The notes under the pieces are model-generated. The model was not told the DNA's origin, ran no database searches, and saw nothing but the letters and a program-made list of their open reading frames with translations. From Calditrichota bacterium (GTDB taxonomy: Bacteria; Calditrichota; Calditrichia; RBG-13-44-9): a DNA stretch of 14,012 nt. Location of the stretch: positions 1 to 14,012 of the forward strand of contig JAJRXE010000355.1 in NCBI GenBank assembly GCA_024276455.1. The letters are read 5' to 3'. Positions 1 to 6,460 of the stretch are shown here, piece by piece (within the stretch, counting starts at the first letter, position 1; every line of letters starts with the position of its first letter). Both the position numbers and the translations under genes were made by a program.

Positions 1-156
1 AACGGCCAGGAGGACCAGCACCGTTCCATGTCCCGGGGCGCCATTCCTTACGAAGCGTTCTTCCGCCAGAACAATGTGCCGGTACCGGTCATCATGGAAA
101 TCCGCAATCTGGACGAAGCCCTGGAAAGTCTGCACTGGATCAAACAGTTTGTCTGA
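1..156 (+). CDS. C-terminal end of a sugar phosphate isomerase/epimerase-like TIM-barrel protein (partial)
   Basis: The reading frame is open from the first base and stops with TGA at 154-156, leaving the last 51 residues. The stretch NGQEDQHRSMSRGAIPYEAFF resembles the end of xylose-isomerase-like TIM-barrel proteins (AP endonuclease family 2 fold). There a metal-ligand 'D-x-H' lies in a 'DNxGxxDxHxxxGxGxI' segment, followed by a final strand carrying a Glu; here that would be the E of VPVIMEIRN. Members isomerise or epimerise sugars and sugar phosphates, or cut abasic DNA (endonuclease IV), so the substrate cannot be told from this fragment. The next gene starts 3 nt after the stop, so the two are probably co-transcribed. 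The family call is from motif resemblance only. Confidence 0.55.
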   Translation, partial: NGQEDQHRSMSRGAIPYEAFFRQNNVPVPVIMEIRNLDEALESLHWIKQFV

Positions 157-159
157 GCC

Positions 160-831
160 ATGTGGTTTGCCGGCATCGATCCCACCGCTTCGCCTCAAAC
201 ACCTTCCGGGGTGTGCCTGCTCAACGAAAGTCTGGAAATTGTCTTTCTGGGGAAGTGCAAGGGAGATCGGGAAATCCTGCAGGTACTCCAAAATTCTCCG
301 GAACCGCTGTACGCCGTGGGTATTGACGGACCGCTACAGCCGCCCCACGAGCTGCAGGAATGCTGCTTCCGGGACGACCCGCCTACCTGTTCTCATTCCC
401 AGACCACCCCGTACAAGGGACGCTACTGCGAATACCTGTTGACGAAAAACGGTTTCCGTTGTTTTCCCACCTCCAAAAACAGCTTTGCCCGTCGTTGGAT
501 CTGGCGTTGCTTTCAGCTGAATCAGCGGCTTCAGAAGGCGGGTTTCACCACCTTGGAAGTGTACCCCACCGCGACGCGGAAAATCTTGTTTCCCCAAATT
601 CGGGGGAAAAAGCAACGGCGCAGCACTCGGGAGGCTTTGCAGCAGGCTCTGCGGCAAACCGGAGTGCGCTTCCCGGCGGGCGGGAACGTGTACTCCCACG
701 ACGAACTGGACGCGCTGCTGGCCGCCTACACGGTGTTACTACTCTGGCAGGGAAAAACGGTGGCGGTAGGCGACCCGCAGGACGGTTACATCATCCTACC
801 TGCCATTACCCTCCGCTTCCCGGATGTCTGA
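160..831 (+). CDS. DUF429 family predicted RNase H-like nuclease
   Basis: This 223-residue protein has the layout of DUF429, a predicted nuclease family with an RNase H-like fold. Acidic residues sit where the fold expects them: D7 in the first strand (AGID), D56 in AVGIDGPL, E133 in TLEVYPTATRK, and D181/D184 in HDELDALLAAYTVLL. The C-terminal DGYIILP also matches the family. GRYCEYLL at 87-94 matches the conserved R-x-C-D/E segment. Six cysteines lie in the middle (68, 69, 77, 90, 101, 117), which is many for this family. The ATG lies 3 nt after the upstream stop and has no clear Shine-Dalgarno sequence, so translation may be coupled. No member I know of has an established physiological role, so nuclease activity is a fold-based prediction. 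Confidence 0.75.
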   Translation: MWFAGIDPTASPQTPSGVCLLNESLEIVFLGKCKGDREILQVLQNSPEPLYAVGIDGPLQPPHELQECCFRDDPPTCSHSQTTPYKGRYCEYLLTKNGFRCFPTSKNSFARRWIWRCFQLNQRLQKAGFTTLEVYPTATRKILFPQIRGKKQRRSTREALQQALRQTGVRFPAGGNVYSHDELDALLAAYTVLLLWQGKTVAVGDPQDGYIILPAITLRFPDV

Positions 832-833
832 GG

Positions 834-1044
834 GGAAATAAAAAATGGGGTCACGCCCTGCCGCAAAGACGCAATGAATTGTTTTTAAAGTAGTTAGTTG
901 TTTTGAAATCTGTCTAACAAGCAAAAAAATGAAGTCCGCTTTAACTTAAATTTTCAATGAACCTTAATAACCAGAACAACGGTTCAGCTTAAAGTAAATG
1001 TACTTGGCGTCATGGTGGCTTTGCGCGCGCCAACCGAAAAAGAA
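834..1044. repeat. AT-rich spacer with diverged, inversely oriented repeat-like ends
   Basis: No gene is visible between the DUF429 gene and the nnrE-nnrD stop. The left edge holds GCCGCAAAGACGCAATGAATT (about 859-879). The right edge holds CTTGGCGTCATGGTGGCTTTGCG (about 1002-1024). Read on the opposite strand, the right edge gives CGCAAAG...GACGCCAAG, an imperfect inverted match to the left edge with an insertion. GCAAAGACGC-type words recur as intergenic repeats in many environmental genomes (general knowledge, not checked here). The middle, about 880-1000, is AT-rich with no open frame. It may be a decayed non-coding repeat or simply convergent-gene spacer. Confidence 0.3.
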
Positions 1045-2589
1045 TTAACCGAAATATTTGTTCAGCACCGGCCCCAGGTGACGGATTAAATCCCCCGCCA
1101 CCAGGGTGTAAATGCTTTCCTGGTCCGCCACTTCGTCCGCCACCAGGCCGTGCAAAAAGTTGGCGGTGTAAGCGGCTTGCTGGGGTGGGAGTCCCTGGGC
1201 CAGCAAACCGGCCACCATTCCGGTCAACACGTCGCCGGTTCCACCGCTGGCCAATCCAGCATTTCCGGTGGAATTTACAAACACCTCGCCCTCCGGGGTG
1301 GCCACCAGCGAAGGAGCCCCTTTCAACAACAAATGCAGTTGGAATTTGCCGGCGGTTTCCTGGGCCAGTTTCACAAAATCACGCTGCAGCTCTTCTTTTC
1401 CAATTTCGGGCAGAAAGCGTCGAAACTCCCCGTGGTGAGGCGTTAGCACCCACTGGGGGTGTGGCTGGTTTAGAATCAAGGGTTGATTGGCGAGCGCAAA
1501 CAGGGCGTCGGCGTCAATCACAGCCGGTTTTGTGAATTTTTCCAGCACCGCCAGAATGGCTTTCTGGGTTTCCGGTCCGCGCCCCAGCCCCGGACCGATG
1601 GCCAACACATCGCACCACTCCAGCAGCTCTTCTAATTCCGCCAGACTGTGCTCGTTGAATTGGCCGCTCTTTCCGGTGGTGTAAGGTACGGTAATCACTT
1701 CGGTAAGTTTGGTTTCCAGAATGGGATTGAGGGATTCCGGCACGGCCAGTTTCACCAGGCCCGCCCCGATGCGCAGGGCGGCCTCGGCCGTTAGCGCCGC
1801 CGCTCCGGTGAATCCGGGGGAGCCGGCCAACACCGCCACCTTGCCGCAGGTGTATTTATGGGCGTACTCCGGACGGGCCGGCAATTCAATATCGGCATCT
1901 TCCACCAGTTGAATTTTGACCCCCTCGCTCTGACGGACATAGTGGGGAATCCCGATGTCCACCACATGTAAATCGCCCACAAACTCCCGGGCGGGGTAAA
2001 ACAGATGACAGTGTTTCGGCAGCGCCATGGTTACCGTGGCGTCGGCGCTTACCGCCACGCCCTCTACCACCGGCGAATCGGCATTCAATCCCGAGGGGAC
2101 GTCAATCGAAACAACCATGGCATCCAGGCTGTTAATAAACTCAATCGCCTCTTTCATCAGCCCGTAAACGGCTCCTTTAATGCCGGTGCCCAGCAGGGCG
2201 TCCACCACCAGATCGGTCGAGGGATCAAAATGGTTTTGCAATTGCTGCAGGTTAGAGACGAACTGAACCGGAATGCCGAAGTTTTGCACAATGTTCAGAT
2301 TGGTCCGGGCGTCGCCCCGGATTTCCTCTTCCTTTCCGAAGATAAAAACCTCCACCGCCACGCCGTCGTCCCACAGATGTCGAGCCACTACCAGACCGTC
2401 TCCGCCGTTGTTGCCCTTGCCGCAAAAGATGCTCACCAGCGGGACGCGGTCCGTCGGCAGCATCTCCCGGATGATCCGGTAGCTGCCCACGCCCGCGTTT
2501 TCCATGAGCACCACCCCGGGAACTCCCAGTTCTTCAATGGTAAAACGGTCCATTTCCCGCATCTGGTCGGAACGCACAATCTTAAGCAT
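1045..2589 (-). CDS. nnrE-nnrD (nnr): Bifunctional NAD(P)H-hydrate epimerase / ADP-dependent NAD(P)H-hydrate dehydratase
   Basis: This cytosolic repair enzyme returns hydrated, inactive NADHX and NADPHX to NAD(P)H. The N-terminal YjeF_N epimerase domain (about 1-215) interconverts R and S forms. The C-terminal YjeF_C/ribokinase-like domain (about 235-510) dehydrates the S form using ADP. Visible motifs are GNNGGDG at 59-65, VVDALLGTG at 128-136 with the epimerase Asp (D130), LTPHHGEF at 382-389, and NAGLASGGTGDVLTG at 443-457 with catalytic D453. The 514-residue length fits the fused bacterial form. I chose the ATG at 2589 because AGGAG (2598-2602) lies 8 nt upstream of it but only 2 nt from the ATG at 2595. 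It follows acpS by 16 nt, and the ribosome site overlaps the end of that gene, so the genes are probably translated together. Confidence 0.95.
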   Translation of the reverse strand: MLKIVRSDQMREMDRFTIEELGVPGVVLMENAGVGSYRIIREMLPTDRVPLVSIFCGKGNNGGDGLVVARHLWDDGVAVEVFIFGKEEEIRGDARTNLNIVQNFGIPVQFVSNLQQLQNHFDPSTDLVVDALLGTGIKGAVYGLMKEAIEFINSLDAMVVSIDVPSGLNADSPVVEGVAVSADATVTMALPKHCHLFYPAREFVGDLHVVDIGIPHYVRQSEGVKIQLVEDADIELPARPEYAHKYTCGKVAVLAGSPGFTGAAALTAEAALRIGAGLVKLAVPESLNPILETKLTEVITVPYTTGKSGQFNEHSLAELEELLEWCDVLAIGPGLGRGPETQKAILAVLEKFTKPAVIDADALFALANQPLILNQPHPQWVLTPHHGEFRRFLPEIGKEELQRDFVKLAQETAGKFQLHLLLKGAPSLVATPEGEVFVNSTGNAGLASGGTGDVLTGMVAGLLAQGLPPQQAAYTANFLHGLVADEVADQESIYTLVAGDLIRHLGPVLNKYFG

Positions 2590-2605
2590 GTTCATTTCTC
2601 CTCTG

Positions 2606-3034
2606 TTAAATTCCGGATTTGCCGGTTTGGGCGCCGGAGGGATTTATTCCAGGCGGTTCCGCCTGCCGCTCGACGACGACCATCGCCAGGGCGTGGTGGC
2701 GGGAATGGGAAATGGAGAGATGCACGGTTTTCCCCTCCAACAATTCCGCCGTTCGCCCGGAAAGGCGCACGTGCGGCTTTCCCCGGGCATCGTTCCCCAC
2801 TTCCACGTCCTGCCAGCGCATTCCGTCGGACAAGCCGCTGCCCACCGCCTTGAAAAGGGCCTCTTTGGCAGCAAAACGCCCGGCAAAGCTCTCGTAATTC
2901 CCTTTCTTGCGGGAACAGTACGCAATCTCCCGGGCGGTAAACACCCGTTCCAGAAAGCGCTCTCCGTAGCGCTCAATCAGCTCGCCAACTCGCCGGATTT
3001 CCACTAGATCCACTCCAACGGAATAAATCCCCAT
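2606..3034 (-). CDS. acpS: Holo-[acyl-carrier-protein] synthase AcpS
   Basis: AcpS transfers 4'-phosphopantetheine from coenzyme A to a serine of acyl carrier protein, which fatty acid synthesis needs. Family signatures are GVDLVEI near the start (metal-binding D9), FAGRFAAKEALFKAVG at 50-65 (metal-binding E58) and SISHSRHHALAMVV at 107-120. The conserved fold ends near residue 123. A proline- and glycine-rich tail of about 19 residues follows, making the protein 142 residues against the usual 120-130. The ATG is preceded by GGAGAGGG at suitable spacing. It begins 20 nt after the unknown upstream gene and is followed closely by nnrE-nnrD; acpS beside nnr is a recurrent bacterial arrangement. 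Confidence 0.95.
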   Translation of the reverse strand: MGIYSVGVDLVEIRRVGELIERYGERFLERVFTAREIAYCSRKKGNYESFAGRFAAKEALFKAVGSGLSDGMRWQDVEVGNDARGKPHVRLSGRTAELLEGKTVHLSISHSRHHALAMVVVERQAEPPGINPSGAQTGKSGI

Positions 3035-3054
3035 TGCACCCTCTCCGGCAATGT

Positions 3055-3660
3055 TTAACCGAAAAATTGCGGTAAAATTTGTAATCCCAGGCGAATGCCG
3101 TTTTCCTCAAATTGCAACGATTCCAGCGCAATCATTTTCTTTAACGGTAAGAAAGACCGGGGCAGTCCGGCATACTCCAGTACTTTCTCCAGCGCCATGC
3201 GGATGCGAATGCGTTCTCCGTCCACTTCCAGATATTTCACCTCCCGAGCTGCCATTTGCAGCAAATCCAGTTTCAGGGTTCGGATAATCAAGCGGTCGGC
3301 CGCTTTTACCAACCAGCGAGACCATCGAAAAGGCGCTTCCAGCTGCAAGGGAGTGACCCGCCGGAACTCCAGCACCAGTTGCTCGTCTTCGGTTCGGACG
3401 CCCTGGGGTTCCACCTCGAAAGTCACCTGAACATGAAGGCGTCGTTGTACCAGCGCTTTTATTTGCGCCCGCCCTTTGCGAAACGTTAAAGAGAGGTCTT
3501 TTACGCTGGATTCCACCGGTAAAGCGTTCCAGATTGCTTCATTGACTTTCTCCTGCGAAATCAGGATGGAGGTTTGAAGCAACTGCTCCGTTTTTTCGGT
3601 CGGAGAAATATTTTTCAAGCTCTCCATGAGCTTGGACAGTATCTCTTTGGAAAAACTCAC
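3055..3660 (-). CDS. Conserved-looking protein of unknown function, first gene of the acpS-nnr operon
   Basis: This 201-residue protein has no signal peptide and no membrane span, and I do not recognise it securely. Residues 1-50 look helical and amphipathic. Residues 51-110 alternate hydrophobic and polar residues as beta strands do (VKDLSLTFRKGRAQIKALV, LHVQVTFEVEPQGV). A basic amphipathic helix follows (FRWSRWLVKAADRLIIRTLKL), then two more strand-like segments. The 'isqekVNeaiw...lp' opening and the later strand pattern faintly recall lipid-binding beta proteins of the DUF2993/LmeA kind, but this is a guess. The start is GTG at 3660 with AAGGAG six bases upstream. It precedes acpS by 20 nt and is probably co-transcribed. 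A link to acyl-carrier or cofactor maintenance is inferred from position only. Confidence 0.75.
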   Translation of the reverse strand: MSFSKEILSKLMESLKNISPTEKTEQLLQTSILISQEKVNEAIWNALPVESSVKDLSLTFRKGRAQIKALVQRRLHVQVTFEVEPQGVRTEDEQLVLEFRRVTPLQLEAPFRWSRWLVKAADRLIIRTLKLDLLQMAAREVKYLEVDGERIRIRMALEKVLEYAGLPRSFLPLKKMIALESLQFEENGIRLGLQILPQFFG

Positions 3661-3696
3661 TTTTTGCTCCTTCGTCGGTTCAATACCTGCTCCGGT

Positions 3697-3724
3697 AATT
3701 TAAAGAAAATTAATACCCAGTCAA
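3697..3724 (-). promoter_or_regulatory. Candidate sigma70-like promoter of the 3660-1045 operon
   Basis: On the minus strand, TTGACT (3724-3719) is followed 16 nt later by TAAATT (3702-3697). Transcription would start near 3690, about 30 nt before the GTG start. The -35 box matches the standard consensus at five of six positions and the -10 box at four of six. Confidence 0.45.
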
Positions 3725-3788
3725 AAAGAATCGCGATTATTTTTCCGAAAGCTTTTCCGGCGAAACGGAATGAAAATTATTAAACAAT

Positions 3789-3817
3789 TTGAATTTGAAC
3801 GGGAAAAATCGTAAACT
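3789..3817 (+). promoter_or_regulatory. Candidate promoter of the membrane protein gene
   Basis: TTGAAT (3789-3794) and TAAACT (3812-3817) are separated by 17 nt. Each matches the sigma70 consensus at four of six positions. The predicted start is about 38 nt before the ATG at 3862. The weak match and the AT-rich setting make this tentative. Confidence 0.3.
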
Positions 3818-3861
3818 TTTCTCGCAGTTCCAGAAAGTAGAAAAAGGAGGGAATTTTTTCC

Positions 3862-4713
3862 ATGGCAAACGAACGATTCTTCAACTGGTCTCTGGCCAAA
3901 CGAAAAGGGTTGATGTGGTTTTTAGCCATTGTCATTACCCTGGCTTCGGCTGTTTACCAACGGATGACCGGGCCGACTTACCCGGTGAAGGGAAGAATGA
4001 ACATCGAAGGTGCCGTGGTCAAATACAAGTTTCTCCGCAGCGAGAATGTCGGGACGGATGCTCCGGTGGTGGTGGTTGCCCCGGACACCCAATTGAGCGG
4101 TTACGTGCGTTTCAAGCGCTACAAATCCCACGACGAATGGTCGCAGATTCCCCTGCGACGGGAAGGAGACAAACTGATCGCCCATTTACCGCACCAACCC
4201 GCCGCCGGTAAAATTATTTACGAAGTGGCGCTGAAAAAAAACGGCAACACGTACGTTCTCACCCACAAAGAACCGGTCATTATTCGCTACAAGGGGGCAG
4301 TGCCCTGGTACGCGTTGTTTCCCCACGTTTTTTTCATGTTCATGGGAATGCTTTTTTCCAACCGGGCAGCGCTGGAAGCGCTGGATCCGGAGGGGCAATT
4401 TAAAAAATATCTCTACTGGACCATCGGGTTTTTCTTCATTGGCGGACTGTTACTGGGCCCGCTGGTTCAAAAATTTGCTTTCGACGCCTTCTGGACCGGG
4501 GTGCCTTTCGGTTACGATTTGACCGACAACAAAACGCTGATTGCCGCCATTGGGTGGGCAATTGCCTGGTGGAAGAACCGGGGCGAACGCCAATCCCGCA
4601 AGTGGATTTTCATTGCCGCCGTGCTCATGCTGGCGGTTTACCTGATTCCTCACAGTGTACTGGGAAGTGAAATCGATTACACCAAGTTAGAAGGAACCAT
4701 TCCGCAGCGGTAA
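3862..4713 (+). CDS. Integral membrane protein of unknown function with an N-anchored extracytoplasmic beta domain
   Basis: The 283-residue protein has five probable membrane helices: about 17-35, 148-166, 183-203, 223-237 and 247-264. Between the first and second lies a soluble domain of about 110 residues (36-147) that looks beta-rich. It contains VVVVAPDTQLSGYVRFKRYK and HLPHQPAAGKIIYEVAL, a pattern reminiscent of Ig-like or carbohydrate-binding sandwiches. With the basic start RKGLMW kept inside, this domain would face the periplasm. The loop after helix 3 is unusually specific in composition (FAFDAFWTGVPFGYDLTDNK), so it is probably functionally important. AGGAGGG lies about 10 nt before the ATG. 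The gene is transcribed alone, divergent from the acpS operon. I recognise no named family and give no function. Confidence 0.8.
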   Translation: MANERFFNWSLAKRKGLMWFLAIVITLASAVYQRMTGPTYPVKGRMNIEGAVVKYKFLRSENVGTDAPVVVVAPDTQLSGYVRFKRYKSHDEWSQIPLRREGDKLIAHLPHQPAAGKIIYEVALKKNGNTYVLTHKEPVIIRYKGAVPWYALFPHVFFMFMGMLFSNRAALEALDPEGQFKKYLYWTIGFFFIGGLLLGPLVQKFAFDAFWTGVPFGYDLTDNKTLIAAIGWAIAWWKNRGERQSRKWIFIAAVLMLAVYLIPHSVLGSEIDYTKLEGTIPQR

Positions 4714-4749
4714 TCTTTAAAGAAGGGGAAAAAAATCGGAAGGTTCGTC

Positions 4750-4834
4750 GAGGATTTACCTCGGCCATTTTTCCCTTCAAACAATCCCTTGTTTTCAAAC
4801 AATTGTTTGAAAAAATGGCCGAGGAGCCATCCTC
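4750..4834. other. Long interrupted hairpin with nested perfect palindrome
   Basis: Three paired blocks are nested. GAGGAT (4750-4755) pairs with ATCCTC (4829-4834). CCTCGGCCATTTTT (4759-4772) pairs perfectly with AAAAATGGCCGAGG (4811-4824). TCAAACAAT (4777-4785) pairs with ATTGTTTGA (4802-4810). The bulges are small. The right side also contains a perfect 22-nt palindrome (4792-4813, centred on AATT), and the word TTCAAACAAT occurs directly twice (4776 and 4794). No U-tract follows on either strand, so it is not a standard intrinsic terminator. It lies between the membrane protein stop and the asparaginase start. It could be an operator, an mRNA leader structure, a small RNA or a repeat element. 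Confidence 0.75.
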
Positions 4835-4926
4835 TGGTATATGTTACAGAACCTATTCCATTATAAGTGCTAAATTACATTTTCCTGTGATGCAAGTCAC
4901 CGCAGCGGGGAAAAACGGGTCGCAAG

Positions 4927-5955
4927 ATGAAAAAGATCCTTCTCATTCACACCGGCGGCACTTTTGGGATGGTGCCGGTAGAACCGTCGCAGATGCTGGC
5001 TCCGCCGGACATCCAGGACCAGGTACTTTCTCACGTGCCGGAGATTCAGCAGATTGCCCGGGTCGATTTCTCGGTAATTTTCAATCTGGACAGTGCCAAC
5101 ATTCAGATTCACCATTGGCAGCAGCTGGCCCGGCATATTTACGAAAACTACCCGCGTTACGATGGGTTTGTCATCATCCACGGCACCGACGCCATGGTTT
5201 ACACCGCGGCGGCTCTCTCTTTCATGCTGCCGGGAATTAGGAAACCGGTTATCTTCACCGGTTCCCAGCGGCCGCTGGCCCAAATCCGCAGCGATGCTCG
5301 CAGCAACCTGATTAATTCCCTGGAGCTCGCCACCCACCCGATTCCGGAAGTGGCCATTTTCTTCGGAACCCGTCTCTTCCGCGGTAACCGCACGCTTAAA
5401 ATTTCCAGCACCCACTACGATGCTTTCGACAGCCCCAACTTTCCTCCCCTGGCCGAAGTGGGACTGGACATCGAGATTGCCCGTCACCTGTTGCTCAAAC
5501 CAGGCCCAAATCCCCTCGCTCTAAAAGACGCTCTGGACACTCGCGTGTTTAGCTTTCAGTTTTTTCCCGGACTTAAACCGGAGTACCTGAAGGCGCTGCT
5601 GGAAAGTCCGCTGAAGGCCGTGGTCATCGAAGCTCTGGGAGTGGGAAATCTGGCGGTACAGGAAAATTCCCTGATTCCCTGGATTAAAGATTTCACGCGA
5701 GCCGGGAAATTGGTGGTCATCACCTCGCAAAGTCCCTACGGACGCACCGATTTAAACCTTTACGAATGCGGACAAATGATTCAGGATGCCGGTGGGATTT
5801 CCGCTCACGACATGACCACTCCCACAACCATCGTGAAACTCATGTTCCTGTTAGGACAATACGCCGGCGAGGTAGGGCGGGTGCGGGACGAACTGACCGT
5901 GCCGCTGGCAGGAGAAATTTCTCCGGAAGAGACCGAAAATCGGATTCAGGAATGA
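4927..5955 (+). CDS. ansA: Type I (cytoplasmic) L-asparaginase
   Basis: The enzyme hydrolyses L-asparagine to aspartate and ammonia. Its 342 residues match the usual length of type I bacterial asparaginases, and there is no signal peptide, so it should act in the cytosol. Active-site elements are visible: HTGGTFG at 8-14 with nucleophile T12, HGTDAM at 85-90 giving T87 and D88, FTGSQRPL at 110-117, and K158 in NRTLKISS, followed by DAFDSPN. No tyrosine occurs from 13 to 71, where many asparaginases place the flexible-loop Tyr. That loop is VPVEPSQMLAPP here. The C-terminal part, with VVIEALGVGN and the SQSPYGR segment, forms the second Rossmann-like domain. No strong ribosome site precedes the ATG. 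Its stop overlaps the next start codon. A glutaminase activity cannot be excluded. Confidence 0.92.
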   Translation: MKKILLIHTGGTFGMVPVEPSQMLAPPDIQDQVLSHVPEIQQIARVDFSVIFNLDSANIQIHHWQQLARHIYENYPRYDGFVIIHGTDAMVYTAAALSFMLPGIRKPVIFTGSQRPLAQIRSDARSNLINSLELATHPIPEVAIFFGTRLFRGNRTLKISSTHYDAFDSPNFPPLAEVGLDIEIARHLLLKPGPNPLALKDALDTRVFSFQFFPGLKPEYLKALLESPLKAVVIEALGVGNLAVQENSLIPWIKDFTRAGKLVVITSQSPYGRTDLNLYECGQMIQDAGGISAHDMTTPTTIVKLMFLLGQYAGEVGRVRDELTVPLAGEISPEETENRIQE

Positions 5956-6272
5956 AAACGCGGATCTTTCTTTGTTACACCCGCCAGGTTTCTCCCCAAT
6001 CCCCCTTCCGATTCAACCTGGCGGCGGATGAACAAATCGTCATTTTCCAGACCCCGGAAGGCTATTTCGCCGTGGAGAATCGCTGTCCCCACGCCGGCGC
6101 CTACCTGCACGAAGGCCATATCGAGCACAATATTCTGACCTGTCCCTGGCACGGCTGGCGATTTGATCTGGAAAGCGGACAAAGCCTTACCGAATACTGG
6201 GCCCGCTTAAAAACCTATCCGCTTCAAATTGTGGAGGATAAAATTTTTCTAATCAGGGAGGAATATTCTTAA
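5952..6272 (+). CDS. Small Rieske [2Fe-2S] ferredoxin-like protein
   Basis: This 106-residue protein is a single Rieske domain of the dioxygenase-ferredoxin/NirD type. It has the C-x-H (C45, H47, in NRCPHAG) and C-x2-H (C64, H67, in TCPWHGWRF) ligands for a 2Fe-2S cluster, 16 residues apart. With no signal peptide or membrane anchor, it should be a soluble cytosolic electron carrier or a small subunit of an oxygenase or reductase. No such partner is visible nearby. The ATG overlaps the asparaginase stop (ATGA at 5952-5955) and CAGGA just upstream can serve as the ribosome site. The same frame is open back to 5766, but that part lies inside the asparaginase gene and has no family similarity. 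Its redox partner and role are unknown. Confidence 0.9.
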   Translation: MKTRIFLCYTRQVSPQSPFRFNLAADEQIVIFQTPEGYFAVENRCPHAGAYLHEGHIEHNILTCPWHGWRFDLESGQSLTEYWARLKTYPLQIVEDKIFLIREEYS

Positions 6273-6460
6273 TTACCTGGCAAACCACCAAAAGAATCAG
6301 AATACTGGGACGAAAAAGGGGAGAGCCAACCGTTGACGCAGATTCACAAACATCGTTTCTCACCATTCGACGCTTTTTCGTTCTTTCCTCAGGAAACAAA
6401 CGCGCTGGAATGATTTTCGCTCTGCAAGGGACACAAGCAGGTCAGCTCCCTCCGGAAAAA

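Noticed and set aside
2005..2853. Long plus-strand open frame of about 282 codons opposite nnrE-nnrD and acpS
   Set aside because: It lies wholly antisense to two securely identified genes, its translation is rich in His, Arg and Pro with no family motif, and it has no ribosome site. It is a shadow of GC-rich coding DNA.
3676..3700. tRNA T-arm-like GGTTCAATACC
   Set aside because: No acceptor, D or anticodon arm can be formed around it, and it overlaps a good promoter. I found no tRNA gene in the window.
5766..5951. N-terminal extension of the Rieske protein
   Set aside because: This part of the frame lies inside the asparaginase gene and its translation is Arg-rich with no similarity to Rieske proteins. 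The ATGA overlap at 5952 gives a normal 106-residue domain.
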